Shown: in pieces, positions 7,333-18,593 of the stretch
Position numbering within the stretch: the stretch's first letter is position 1
Layout: each line of letters starts with the position of its first letter
From: Ectothiorhodospiraceae bacterium
GTDB taxonomy: Bacteria > Pseudomonadota > Gammaproteobacteria > Nitrococcales > Aquisalimonadaceae
Direction of reading: 5' to 3'
DNA length: 45,078 nucleotides
Assembly: GCA_020831885.1 (NCBI GenBank)
Contig: JAFIFU010000026.1
Span: 1-45,078 of the forward strand
Notes under the pieces: model-generated
Seen by the model: the letters and a program-made list of their open reading frames with translations, nothing else
Databases searched by the model: none
Told to the model about the DNA's origin: nothing
Program-made: the position numbers and the translations under genes

Positions 7333-9618
7333 TTACCTCTGATAGCCGTAAATGGTGTCTTCCAGGAAATCCTCGACCCGGTCGCCCAGTCGACCCAGGC
7401 CGCGGAACTCGAACTGGAGCATGACCGAGCGTTCCGGTTCGTCGTCGAAGTCGTCGCGATAATAACGGCTCAGCAGCCGCACACTCCAGCAGCAATCCCG
7501 GTACTGTAGACCGCCGAAGTGCTCCAGTGTTCGCTCGTCCAGCATGGAATAGCGCCAGCCCCCCATCAGGTGCCAGCGTTGCGCCACCGGCCAGACCATG
7601 GCGATGTCCCTCTGCTCCAGGGTGCGGTCGCCGTCGCGGTCCAGTCGCGTGCGATAGGCGGTGCTGATGATGGCGTCGGCACGGGGGCGGTAGTTCAGCC
7701 GGGCGGCGCCGAACCGGGTCTGATCCTCGTCCGGATCCCACTGGAGCGCCGTACTGACGGTGAAACCCGCCGGGAGCGTGAGCCGGGCCTCGCCGATGAT
7801 ATCGGAACGGCCCCGGTCTTCCGGTTCCATGTCCGGCCGCAACTGGACTTCGCGGTCCTGGAAGTAGAACACCTGTGCGACGCCGGCGCGAAAGTACTCG
7901 CGTCCATCGCGACGGTTCAGGAACCGGCTGGTCAGGCCCGCCGTGAGCTGGTTCGCGTCCCCCATGCGGTCGGCGCCGGTGAAGCGGTTCTCGGCGAAGA
8001 ACTGGGCCAGGCTGGGATCGGTGCGCGAGGTGTCGAACAGGGGGATGTCGTCCTGATCCCGGCGCGGTACGTAAAGGTAGTACAGCCGGGGTTCCAGTGT
8101 CTGTCGCAAGGGGCGGTCGAAGGCGCTGAAGTGGCGCTCCAGGAAAACCCCCGTGTCCAGTGTGGCGACGGGCGTGACGCGGCTGATGGTTTCCTCACTG
8201 GCCGGATCCTCCACCCGGTCGAGATCGTACTGGGTCATGCGCAATGCCAGTCCCGGCCGGATGTAGCCCGCCTGGCGCTGGTACGGCAGACTGACCCGGG
8301 GGATGACATCCAGACGCGTGCCGGTATCCCGCCGGCGTGACGCGGGGTGGTCGAACCGGACCGCCTCGGCATCCAGGCGGTAGTCCACGAACACCGGTCC
8401 GGCCTCCGCCGGAAACGGTGTATGGCTCAGCGTGGCCTGGGGCAGTCGTTCGTAGGAGCGCCGCTCCTCGCTCAGGTTCGGGTTCAGGTTCTGGTAGATC
8501 TGGGCGCGCAGCCCGGTGGTGACATTCCCGCGGCGGTACCGGAGCGTGCCCTGGCTGCGCAACTGGCTGGTGCTGGCGGAGGTGAAATCGCGGCCGAAAT
8601 CGCGGAAATAGTCCTCGTCGCTGACCCGGTTCACGTCCAGACTGGCGTTCAGACCCCGCAGCGGGCTTGCCCGGTGCAGCCAGAACGCACCCCAACGGTC
8701 CTCTTCCCGCTGATTGTCATCGGGAAGGTAGGCCCCGCGCAGTTCGCCGCTCTGCCGGCGCTGCAGGTAGCGGAATTCCCCGTCCAGCAGGTAACCCCGC
8801 TTGCTCATGTAGCGCGGCGAGAGGGTGGCGTCATAGTTCGGCGCGATGTTCCAGTAGTAGGGTACGGTCAGATCGGTGCCGCTGCGGTCGGATTGTGCCA
8901 GTGTCGGCGGCAGGAAGCCGGACTTGCGGCGGTCGTCGATGGGAAAGTTCACGTAGGGCGCATAGGCCACAGGGACGCCCTTGATCGCCATGCGGGCATG
9001 CCAGGCTTCCCCGACCCCGGTTTCCTGATTCAGGCGCAGCCGGCTGACCCGCAGTTGCCAGAGTTCGTTGCCCGGTTCGCAGGTGGAGTAGGTGGCCCCG
9101 TGCAATTCGGCGAGCCCGGCATCCAGCAGGATGATCTTGCCCGCCTCACCCTGGGTAAGGGTTTCCGGCACCAGATAGCGGGCGAGATCCAGCTCGCCCC
9201 GGTCCTGATCCAGGAAAAAATAGCCCTGGCTGGCGCCGAGCTGGAGGCCGTCTTCTTCGTACTGGAGGTTGCCGCGGGCGTCGGCCCGTTGCGCGCGGCT
9301 GTCGTAACGGATTTCGTCCGCGCGGATGCGCTGGTCGGCGCGTTGCAGCTCCACGTTACCGGTGAAGCTGTATGTGCCGGATTCGCCGCGGTAACGCATG
9401 AAGTCGGCGTCGATCCGGGCCGGGGTCTCCGGGTCGCGGCGCGCGGCGGTGTCGGGCCGCAGGGTGGGTCGGTCCGGGTAGTCGATGCAGGCGGCCCAGC
9501 GGCCTCCTTCTCCGGACAGCAGCGGCCAGTCGCCCTGTTCCGCGTGGGCCGGGGCGGAATTCAGCCATGCGGCGGCGATGAGCAGCGCCAGCGTCGTAGT
9601 CCGTTTCGGGCGGCTCAC
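7333..9618 (-). CDS. lptD: LPS-assembly protein LptD
   Basis: LptD is the outer-membrane barrel that, with LptE, inserts lipopolysaccharide in the outer leaflet. With the GTG start at 9618 the precursor is 761 residues (E. coli 784) and opens with a normal signal peptide, basic SRPKR then a hydrophobic core ending SAPAHA. Four cysteines match the disulfide pattern needed for maturation: Cys44, Cys180 and the Cys709-Cys710 pair. The N-terminal OstA/LptA-like domain spans about 65-185, followed by the barrel. The frame is open to ATG 9780 but those 54 residues spoil the signal peptide and run into the inverted-repeat region. GGAG lies 15 nt upstream of the GTG, rather far, so the start is likely but not certain. 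Confidence 0.95.
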   Translation of the reverse strand: MSRPKRTTTLALLIAAAWLNSAPAHAEQGDWPLLSGEGGRWAACIDYPDRPTLRPDTAARRDPETPARIDADFMRYRGESGTYSFTGNVELQRADQRIRADEIRYDSRAQRADARGNLQYEEDGLQLGASQGYFFLDQDRGELDLARYLVPETLTQGEAGKIILLDAGLAELHGATYSTCEPGNELWQLRVSRLRLNQETGVGEAWHARMAIKGVPVAYAPYVNFPIDDRRKSGFLPPTLAQSDRSGTDLTVPYYWNIAPNYDATLSPRYMSKRGYLLDGEFRYLQRRQSGELRGAYLPDDNQREEDRWGAFWLHRASPLRGLNASLDVNRVSDEDYFRDFGRDFTSASTSQLRSQGTLRYRRGNVTTGLRAQIYQNLNPNLSEERRSYERLPQATLSHTPFPAEAGPVFVDYRLDAEAVRFDHPASRRRDTGTRLDVIPRVSLPYQRQAGYIRPGLALRMTQYDLDRVEDPASEETISRVTPVATLDTGVFLERHFSAFDRPLRQTLEPRLYYLYVPRRDQDDIPLFDTSRTDPSLAQFFAENRFTGADRMGDANQLTAGLTSRFLNRRDGREYFRAGVAQVFYFQDREVQLRPDMEPEDRGRSDIIGEARLTLPAGFTVSTALQWDPDEDQTRFGAARLNYRPRADAIISTAYRTRLDRDGDRTLEQRDIAMVWPVAQRWHLMGGWRYSMLDERTLEHFGGLQYRDCCWSVRLLSRYYRDDFDDEPERSVMLQFEFRGLGRLGDRVEDFLEDTIYGYQR

Positions 9619-10030
9619 GGTGAATGCGACTACTCTCCGGGGTCGGGCCGTTACAATCGCACAGAAGCAGGGGGGCATCAAACCGCCGACCTGACAGGCC
9701 TGGCGACGGTGGCATACACTGCCGGGGAGCGGCTTTGGGGCTTCGAGCGGCCGGGGATCGGGAACCTTTGCAGCGGACACGCCGTAAATACGTCCCTGTA
9801 GGCTTGTCGGCGAGATCCCTCTCGCCGACAGTCCGCTGCAAAGGTTCCCGATCCCCGGCCTTGCGGTGATGGTTGGGTCAGGTGTCGGGCTTCGTCATGG
9901 GAAGACGGCGTCGCATCGCAGGCCGTCGCGCGCCACCTCGGCCGTTCTAAGCCACCGGCCTCAGAGGCCTGGTGCGCCGCTGACAGACCACCGGCGTGCA
10001 GGTTCGCCGCGGGGTGGCAACTTGTACAAG
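9619..10030. other. Divergent intergenic region between lptD and amgK
   Basis: A 412-nt gap between two outward-facing operons. Its middle holds the inverted repeat at 9749-9860. Weak promoter-like words are present on the minus strand (TTGATG, then ATTGTA 18 nt later) but I cannot assign them with confidence. The palindrome CTTGTACAAG at 10021-10030 abuts the proposed amgK start. I see no convincing gene: the frames open here are extensions of lptD and amgK with unlikely amino-acid content. Confidence 0.6.
9749..9860. repeat. Perfect 30-bp inverted repeat enclosing a second hairpin (MITE-like)
   Basis: Arms 9749-9778 and 9831-9860 are perfect 30-nt reverse complements (core CCGGGGATCGGGAACC and its complement). 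The 52-nt interior starts ACGCCGTAAATACGTCCCTG and contains an 11-bp perfect hairpin, TGTCGGCGAGA (9805-9815) with TCTCGCCGACA (9820-9830), loop TCCC. The whole 112-nt unit has no coding potential. Length, perfect arms and position between divergent promoters fit a non-autonomous MITE-like repeat. I have an uncertain memory of similar interior sequence dispersed in other gammaproteobacterial genomes. No clear target duplication is seen at the edges. Confidence 0.8.
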
Positions 10031-13159
<3,129 letters not shown>

Positions 13160-13160
13160 G

Positions 13161-14180
13161 ATGAGCGGCGTGCCCTGTGAGTTGCAACACTATGATGGCA
13201 TTCCGGATGGATTCCTGGACGCCGGACCACGGGATCTGGCGGCGGTGCTGGGCGGACCGAGCCTGATCCGCCTGCCGGGTAAGCGGCGTCCGCCCTTGTT
13301 CGTCTCGGCCATCCTGCATGGTAATGAACCTGCGGGCCTGGAAGCGGTTCAGCGGCTGCTGCGTGCGCACCGGCGCGGGCCGCTGCCCCGGGAGTTGGTC
13401 ATCTTCGTCGGCAATGTTCATGCCGCCGCGGCAGGGGTGCGGCGGCTGGACGGACAGCCGGACTACAACCGGATCTGGCCCGGAACGGAGGAAACCGGCA
13501 CCCCGGAAGCCGACATGGCAGCGGAGGTGGTGCGCCTGGCGGGGCAGGACGGACTGTTCGCCAGCATCGACGTTCATAACAACACCGGTCTGAACCCCCA
13601 TTACGGCTGCATCAACCGCCTGGAAGCCCGCTTTCTGGGGCTTGCCTCCCTGTTCAGTCGCACGGTGGTGTACTTCACCCGGCCGCTTGGGGTGCAGTCC
13701 CTGGCCTTCGCGCCGCTCTGTCCGGCGGTGACCCTGGAATGCGGTCGTGCCGGCGACCGACGGGGCTCGGAACATGCCTTCGAATTCCTGGACGCGGTTC
13801 TGCACCTGCAGACCATCCCCGATCATCCCGCGCAGGACGATCTGGGCCTGTTCCGCACCGTGGCACGGGTCCGCATCCCGGAAACCCAGACCTTCGGATT
13901 CGGTGAACAAGCCCAAGGAATCCGTTTCTTCGAGGACCTGGAGCGGATGAATTTTCGGGAACTGCCCGCCGGCACGCCGATTGCCGCCTACACCGGGCCG
14001 GGTGTGCCGTTGCTGGTGGAGGACGACCAGGGCGAGGATGTGGCGGAGCGGTACTTCCGGGACGCGGGAGGGGAACTGGTGACCGCCCGGGGGTTCATGC
14101 CCAGTATGCTGACCCTGGATGAGCGGGTGATCCGCCAGGACTGCCTGTGCTACCTCATGGAGCGGCTCGCGCTGCCCTGA
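13161..14180 (+). CDS. AstE/AspA-family zinc carboxypeptidase-like hydrolase (M14)
   Basis: A 339-residue protein of the succinylglutamate desuccinylase/aspartoacylase family. The zinc site is recognisable as His53 and Glu56 in ILHGNEPAG, with His139 in SIDVHNNTG as third ligand; DYNRIWPG at 101-108 is the family's substrate-binding Asn-Arg motif. Members remove acyl groups from N-acyl amino acids; the substrate here is unknown, and no ast arginine-catabolism genes are nearby. ATG 13161 has GGAG 8 nt upstream and starts 1 nt after the GCS2 stop; ATG 13143 in the same frame would overlap that gene. It ends the amgK operon and is followed by REP-like repeats. Confidence 0.85.
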   Translation: MSGVPCELQHYDGIPDGFLDAGPRDLAAVLGGPSLIRLPGKRRPPLFVSAILHGNEPAGLEAVQRLLRAHRRGPLPRELVIFVGNVHAAAAGVRRLDGQPDYNRIWPGTEETGTPEADMAAEVVRLAGQDGLFASIDVHNNTGLNPHYGCINRLEARFLGLASLFSRTVVYFTRPLGVQSLAFAPLCPAVTLECGRAGDRRGSEHAFEFLDAVLHLQTIPDHPAQDDLGLFRTVARVRIPETQTFGFGEQAQGIRFFEDLERMNFRELPAGTPIAAYTGPGVPLLVEDDQGEDVAERYFRDAGGELVTARGFMPSMLTLDERVIRQDCLCYLMERLALP

Positions 14181-14208
14181 TCCCGGGCGGGATTGGTCCC
14201 ATGGGATT

Positions 14209-14366
14209 GTCGGAGATCCGAAACCACCGCCCCTGTCGGAGATCCCTGCTCCGCAGGGCTTCCGACCTACGCCGGCTTCCGGCCGGGCGCGTCGCCGCGG
14301 GCATTTCCCGTCGCCACGGGCTTTCCCGTAGGTCGGTAGCCGCGCGTAGCGCGGATCACCGACATC
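14209..14366. repeat. REP-like repeat cluster, second copy
   Basis: Between the M14-family gene and lipB are a partial unit (TGTCGGAGATCCG, 14209-14221), a complete reverse unit at 14235-14270 (GTCGGAGATCCCTG ... TTCCGACCTAC, with inner stem CCCTGC/GCAGGG) and a complete forward unit at 14328-14366 starting GTAGGTCGGTAGCCGCGCG. The last is almost the same as 4-42. The units sit at the convergent 3' ends of two operons, the usual REP location, where they can stabilise mRNA ends or limit read-through. Confidence 0.75.
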
Positions 14367-14370
14367 AAGG

Positions 14371-14383
14371 AGTGCTTCCTTAA
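14371..14383 (-). repeat. Truncated IS5-like end repeat over the lipB stop codon
   Basis: Read on the minus strand this is TTAA followed by GGAAGCACT, the first 9 bp of the repeat seen complete at 3557, 27758 and 45028. The TAA inside TTAA is the lipB stop codon. After GGAAGCACT the match is lost and the REP-like unit begins, so this copy looks like a truncated element. Confidence 0.6.
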
Positions 14384-15039
14384 CCCCCGCCCCGGGCAAC
14401 CGCCGGGAGGGACGCGCCGTTGTCGGACAGTAGTGCCAGCAGGTGCGGCAGCAGCCGGTCGGCGGCCTCGCGGACCATGCAGGACACCCCCAGGTCGCGA
14501 AGCTGGGTCACGGGCATGCCGGCATAACCGCAGGGATTGATCCGGCGGAAAGGTTCAAGATCCATATCCACGTTCAGGCTCAATCCGTGGTAGCTTGCCC
14601 CGCGACGGACCCGCAAGCCCAGCGCCGCCAGCTTCGCCCCGTCCACGTAGACGCCGGGCGCATCCGCCCGCGGTGCGGCGGTAATGCCGTGCTCCGCCGC
14701 CAGCCCCACCACCGCCTGCTCCAGGATGCGCACCAGACGCCGGATTCCCAGTTTCCGCCGGCGCACATCCAGCAGCACATAGACCACCAGTTGCCCCGGG
14801 CCGTGGTAGGTGACCTGGCCGCCCCGGTCCACCGGAATCACCGGAATATCCCCCGGCGCCAGCACATGCTCGGGTTTGCCGTTCAGCCCCAGGGTGAACA
14901 CCGGAGGATGCTCCAGTATCCAGAGTTCATCCGCCGTTTCGGGCCCGCGCTGTTCCGTAAAGTGCCGCATGGCCCGCCAGGTGTCCGGGTAGTCCACCCG
15001 GCCCAGGAAGCGTACGGCAGGCGTTGCATGGTCCGACAT
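14380..15039 (-). CDS. lipB: Octanoyl-[acyl carrier protein]:protein octanoyltransferase LipB
   Basis: LipB moves octanoate from acyl carrier protein to lipoyl domains, the first step of lipoate assembly. The 219-residue protein has [16 protein letters not shown] at 72-87, catalytic Lys136 ([12 protein letters not shown]) and catalytic Cys170 (INPCGYAGM). The ATG overlaps the ybeD stop by 1 nt (TAATG), the familiar dacA-ybeD-lipB order. lipA, often next, is absent; the region beyond is repeats and a convergent operon. The stop codon lies in a repeat end. Confidence 0.95.
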   Translation of the reverse strand: MSDHATPAVRFLGRVDYPDTWRAMRHFTEQRGPETADELWILEHPPVFTLGLNGKPEHVLAPGDIPVIPVDRGGQVTYHGPGQLVVYVLLDVRRRKLGIRRLVRILEQAVVGLAAEHGITAAPRADAPGVYVDGAKLAALGLRVRRGASYHGLSLNVDMDLEPFRRINPCGYAGMPVTQLRDLGVSCMVREAADRLLPHLLALLSDNGASLPAVARGGG

Positions 15040-15308
15040 TACAGCGTCATCACCACCTGTGCATCGGCGTTCAGTGCCAGGTAGACCCGGTCAAGCTGCT
15101 CCTGACTGGTCGCGACGACGGTCACTGTCACCGATACGAAATTGCCACGGCGGCTGGCCGCGGTCTTCACACGCTGCTCGTCCAGGTCCGGCACGTGCTG
15201 CCGGACGATCTCAACGACCCGCAGGACGAAGTCGGGATCGGCGCGTCCCATCACCTTGATCGGGAAGTCGCAGGGAAACTCGATGGCGGATTCGCGTTGG
15301 TCAGTCAT
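15039..15308 (-). CDS. ybeD: YbeD/UPF0250 (DUF493) protein
   Basis: An 89-residue protein of the YbeD family, a small ACT-like fold ([14 protein letters not shown], then [22 protein letters not shown]). It is thought to be regulatory, but no role is established. The reading frame is open to 15416, but ATG 15308 gives the normal size. It lies 107 nt after dacA, and its stop overlaps the lipB start. Confidence 0.9.
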   Translation of the reverse strand: MTDQRESAIEFPCDFPIKVMGRADPDFVLRVVEIVRQHVPDLDEQRVKTAASRRGNFVSVTVTVVATSQEQLDRVYLALNADAQVVMTL

Positions 15309-15415
15309 GGCAGAACATCGGGTAGCAAACAAAGCGGCGAATCGGAGGAGCCTGGAGGCCCGGCTCCCAGGCCGCTTCGAAGCCGAAGACGTCCGGCACA
15401 GGACCGTGCTCCCCA

Positions 15416-16570
15416 CTACTGGAACAGTAGCATCACCTCGTCCCAGAGCCGACCGAAAAAGCCGCCCTGCTCGGCATCCTCCAGCGCCACCAGCGTGGCC
15501 GTGTAAAGGGTTTCCCCCTCCAGGCGGATGTCCACCTCGCCCACGCGATCCCCCCGGGCGACCGGCGCCACGATGGGCGTGTTCAGGCGCATCACCGCAT
15601 TGAGGTTATCGTGCTGGCGCTGGGGGATGGTCACGTGGACCGGCTGCTCCACCCCCACCCGCAGGGTGTCGCTGGCCCCTTTCCACAAGCGCGCCTCGGT
15701 GACCGTATCGTCCACGCCGTACAGCTCGTAACTGCGGAAGAAACGGAAGCCGTAGTTCAACAGCGCCTGGGTCTGGTCGGCCCGGGCCTGGGGGCTGCTG
15801 GTGCCCATCACCACGGAAACCAGCCGCATTCCGTCCCGCATGGCCGAGGTGATGAGGTTGTACCCCGCCGTGCTGGTATGGCCGGTCTTCAGACCGTCAA
15901 CGGAATTATCCCGCCACAGCAGCATGTTGCGGTTGCGCTGGGTGATCTCGTTGTAGGTGAACTCCCGTTCCGAGTAGAACTGATAGTACCCGGGAAAACG
16001 ATCGATCATCGCCCGTGCCAGGATCGCCATGTCCCGGGCCGTGGTGTACTGGTCCGGATCGGGCCAGCCGGTGGCGTTGGTGAAGTTGGTCCCGGTCATG
16101 CCCAACTGCGAGGCATACTGGTTCATCAACTGGGCGAAGGTCTCCTCGTTGCCGGCGACGTGCTCCGCCAGCGCCACGCTGGCGTCGTTGCCGGACTGGA
16201 TGATCATGCCGCGGAGCAGATCCTCTACCGAGACCGTCCGCCCCACCTCGATGAACATCCGCGACCCTTCCATGCGCCAGGCACGCTCGCTGACCATGAC
16301 CTGTTCGTCCAGGCTCAGGTGTCCCGCTTCCAGTTCGCTGAACACCACAAAGGCCGTCATCACCTTCACCAGGCTGGCGGGCTCGCGCTGCTCGTCGACG
16401 TTGTGCTCCACCAGGGTGTGTCCGCTGCGCCCATCCATCAGGATATAGCTTGGTGCCGCCAGGGAGGGCGGAGAGGGGACGGGAACGGGCATGGTCTGGG
16501 CGCCGGCCAGGGATGGCAGCAGCATGGCGATGAGAGGCAGGATCAGGCGTGCAATGCTCGGGCGTTTCAT
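15416..16570 (-). CDS. dacA: D-alanyl-D-alanine carboxypeptidase, PBP5/6 type
   Basis: A low-molecular-mass penicillin-binding protein that removes the terminal D-alanine from pentapeptide stems in the periplasm. The 384-residue precursor has a signal peptide ending LAGAQ (about 25), the serine peptidase S11 domain with SLVK at 66-69 (nucleophile Ser66), SGN at 126-128 and KTG at 228-230, a PBP5 C-terminal beta domain, and a C-terminal amphipathic anchor ending GFFGRLWDEVMLLFQ. It follows rlpA by 21 nt. No clear Shine-Dalgarno precedes the ATG. Confidence 0.95.
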   Translation of the reverse strand: MKRPSIARLILPLIAMLLPSLAGAQTMPVPVPSPPSLAAPSYILMDGRSGHTLVEHNVDEQREPASLVKVMTAFVVFSELEAGHLSLDEQVMVSERAWRMEGSRMFIEVGRTVSVEDLLRGMIIQSGNDASVALAEHVAGNEETFAQLMNQYASQLGMTGTNFTNATGWPDPDQYTTARDMAILARAMIDRFPGYYQFYSEREFTYNEITQRNRNMLLWRDNSVDGLKTGHTSTAGYNLITSAMRDGMRLVSVVMGTSSPQARADQTQALLNYGFRFFRSYELYGVDDTVTEARLWKGASDTLRVGVEQPVHVTIPQRQHDNLNAVMRLNTPIVAPVARGDRVGEVDIRLEGETLYTATLVALEDAEQGGFFGRLWDEVMLLFQ

Positions 16571-16591
16571 GAGAGTGCGTATCCGTTTCGG

Positions 16592-17506
16592 TCAGGGGGC
16601 AATAACCAGGTGACGATCACCAAGGCCGCGTTCGCGCAATTGTTCGCTCAGCCGTTCCACGGCCGCCCGGCTCTCCAGCGGGCCGAGTCTGACCCGGTAG
16701 CGGGCGGCGCTGTCAGCGTCCGTATACAGGCTGACCGGTGCCAGGGCCATGCCGGATAACCGGCGTTTCAGGTTCTCCGCGTTCTGCCGCTGGGAAAAAG
16801 CACCGGCCTGCAGATACCAGGTATCCGCGCGGACCTCGCCCGGCATGCGCGCGGGTGCCACCGAGGCGGCGTTGCCGTTGTCGCTGCCGGGCTCGCTGGC
16901 CGCTGCTGGCCGCACGGCGTCTTCGCCGCCAGCCAGTCGCGGGGGCGCATCCTCCGGTGGCAGAGTCCGGCTCAGGGTCTGGATGCGGACACGGGCGGTG
17001 CCCTGGTCCACCATGCCCAGCCGGTCGGCGGCCGCGTAGGAGAGGTCGATGATGCGCCCGGGGGCAAAGGGGCCGCGGTCATTCACCCGGACAACCACGC
17101 TGCGCTGGTTCTCCAGGTTGGTCACGCGGACGTAGATGGGGATCGGCAACTCCTTGTGGGCCGCCGTCATGGCGTACATGTCGTAGGTTTCGCCACTGGA
17201 AGTGCGCCGGCCGTGGAACTTCTTTCCGTACCAGGAGGCCAGGCCCTCCTGCTCGAATTCCACCACGTCATCCATCACGTGGTAGGTCCGGCCGAATACC
17301 TGATACGACTCCGGGTTTCCATAGCGACTACGGGGTTCGTCCCGGGGTTCCGGCTCCGGGACACGGGAGAGGTCCGGCGGGTCGGCCGGGCCGTAGTCCA
17401 CGTCAGGGTCCTTTTCCGGCGGCTCCTCCCGGGGCGGCGTGGTGCTGCAGGCCGCCAGCAGGGCAAGCGCTGCCAGCAGCGACAGCAGACGCAGTGACAT
17501 GCTCAT
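16592..17506 (-). CDS. rlpA: Septal ring lytic transglycosylase lipoprotein RlpA
   Basis: A 304-residue lipoprotein with signal and lipobox LLAAC (Cys20), a proline-rich linker, the double-psi beta-barrel domain (EGLASWYGKKFHGRRTSSGE ... VRVNDRGPF, about 87-155) and a C-terminal SPOR domain (WYLQAGAFSQRQNAENLKR to the end). In Pseudomonas the DPBB domain cuts glycan strands lacking stem peptides, and SPOR recruits it to the septum. The ATG at 17506 overlaps the mltB stop (ATGA); a second ATG 6 nt later is also reasonable. Together with MltB and DacA it forms a wall-trimming set. Confidence 0.94.
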   Translation of the reverse strand: MSMSLRLLSLLAALALLAACSTTPPREEPPEKDPDVDYGPADPPDLSRVPEPEPRDEPRSRYGNPESYQVFGRTYHVMDDVVEFEQEGLASWYGKKFHGRRTSSGETYDMYAMTAAHKELPIPIYVRVTNLENQRSVVVRVNDRGPFAPGRIIDLSYAAADRLGMVDQGTARVRIQTLSRTLPPEDAPPRLAGGEDAVRPAAASEPGSDNGNAASVAPARMPGEVRADTWYLQAGAFSQRQNAENLKRRLSGMALAPVSLYTDADSAARYRVRLGPLESRAAVERLSEQLRERGLGDRHLVIAP

Positions 17507-18504
17507 TCTCCGCTCTCCCGCAGTTCACGAATGGCCTCGCTCAACTGATAGACGGCCAGCGCATAGAGGGGGCTGTGATTGTACCGGGTGATCACGTAAA
17601 AGTTGTGCAGCCCCACCCAGTACTCCTTGCCGTCCGCGCCGTCCAGCTCCATCAGCGTTGCCGGCATGTCGTCGGGCAGGTGCAGCTCGGGCTGCACACC
17701 GGCCGCCCGTAGCTCGCCCACCGTGGTGTAGGGCTGCCGGCCGCGGTTGGCCAGTTCCGAGATGTCGGCGTCATTGGCCAGGGTGGCCGGGCTCACCACC
17801 GGCTCGCCGTCGCGCCAGCGGTGCTGGCGGAAATAGTTGGCGACGCTCGCCACGGCGTCGGCGGTGCTGTTCATCAGGTCGCGCCGGCCGTCCCCGTCGC
17901 CATCCACCGCGTAGTGGCGGTAGCTGCTGGAAATGAACTGGGGAACCCCCATGGCTCCGGCGTAGGAGCCGCGGATCTCCAGCGGGTCCAGGCCCTCTTC
18001 GTCCACCAGCAGCATGAACTGCGCCAATTCCCGGGTGAAGAACTGGGAGCGGGGCGGGTAGTCGAAGGCCAGCGTCGCCAGGGCGTCCAGCACCCGGTGG
18101 CGTCCGCGATGCTGGCCGTAACGGGTCTCCACACCGATGATGGCCACCAGGATCGCGGGGGAGACCTCATACTCCTCCGCGATGCGGTGGATGAGTTCCT
18201 CGTGCCGGTTCCAGTACTCCGCCCCTTCGGCAATGCGATCCTCCCGCAGGAAGATCGGACGGTAGCGGTGCCAGGGCATGGCTTCGGCGGGCCGGGAGAT
18301 GGCGTCGATGATGTCCTGCTGATGCCGTGCCTCGGCAAGCAGTGCCTTCACCCGCGTGCGCTCCAGTCCGTGCTCCTGTTCCATGGTGTCAATGAATCGG
18401 CGGACTTCCGGTTCGCCGGGGTCAAAGCTTCCGGCGGTGATCTGAACGGACAGGGCAAGCCCTGTCGCCGCCACCAGTACCTTCAGCATTGGGCTGAACG
18501 TCAT
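17503..18504 (-). CDS. mltB: Lytic murein transglycosylase B
   Basis: A 333-residue MltB/Slt35-family enzyme that cleaves MurNAc-GlcNAc bonds to 1,6-anhydro products, the substrates of the AmpD recycling route. The signal peptide core is at about 7-24. Catalytic Glu126 is in GVETRYGQHRG, followed by the GSYAGAMGVPQFISSSYRHY motif and a calcium-type loop DGDGDGRRD. The start was set at ATG 18504; the frame continues to 18585 but that stretch does not look like a signal peptide. There is no clear lipobox, so it may be soluble (SltB-like) rather than a lipoprotein. Confidence 0.93.
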   Translation of the reverse strand: MTFSPMLKVLVAATGLALSVQITAGSFDPGEPEVRRFIDTMEQEHGLERTRVKALLAEARHQQDIIDAISRPAEAMPWHRYRPIFLREDRIAEGAEYWNRHEELIHRIAEEYEVSPAILVAIIGVETRYGQHRGRHRVLDALATLAFDYPPRSQFFTRELAQFMLLVDEEGLDPLEIRGSYAGAMGVPQFISSSYRHYAVDGDGDGRRDLMNSTADAVASVANYFRQHRWRDGEPVVSPATLANDADISELANRGRQPYTTVGELRAAGVQPELHLPDDMPATLMELDGADGKEYWVGLHNFYVITRYNHSPLYALAVYQLSEAIRELRESGE

Positions 18505-18593
18505 GTTGGATTCTCGCTGCCTGTTGCTGTTTTCGGGCCGGAGCCCTCGCCCCGGACAGAAGCTGCCATCTGTGTTCCGCGACATGTGACCCG

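Noticed and set aside
5764-7509. 581-codon plus-strand frame opposite pdxA, surA and lptD
   Set aside because: It spans three real genes antisense, has no domain signature, and its Pro/Gly/Ala/His-rich composition is typical of GC-rich shadow frames.
8347-9801. 484-codon plus-strand open frame opposite lptD
   Set aside because: It is antisense to a complete lptD with signal peptide and all four cysteines; the frame is open because of GC-rich third positions.
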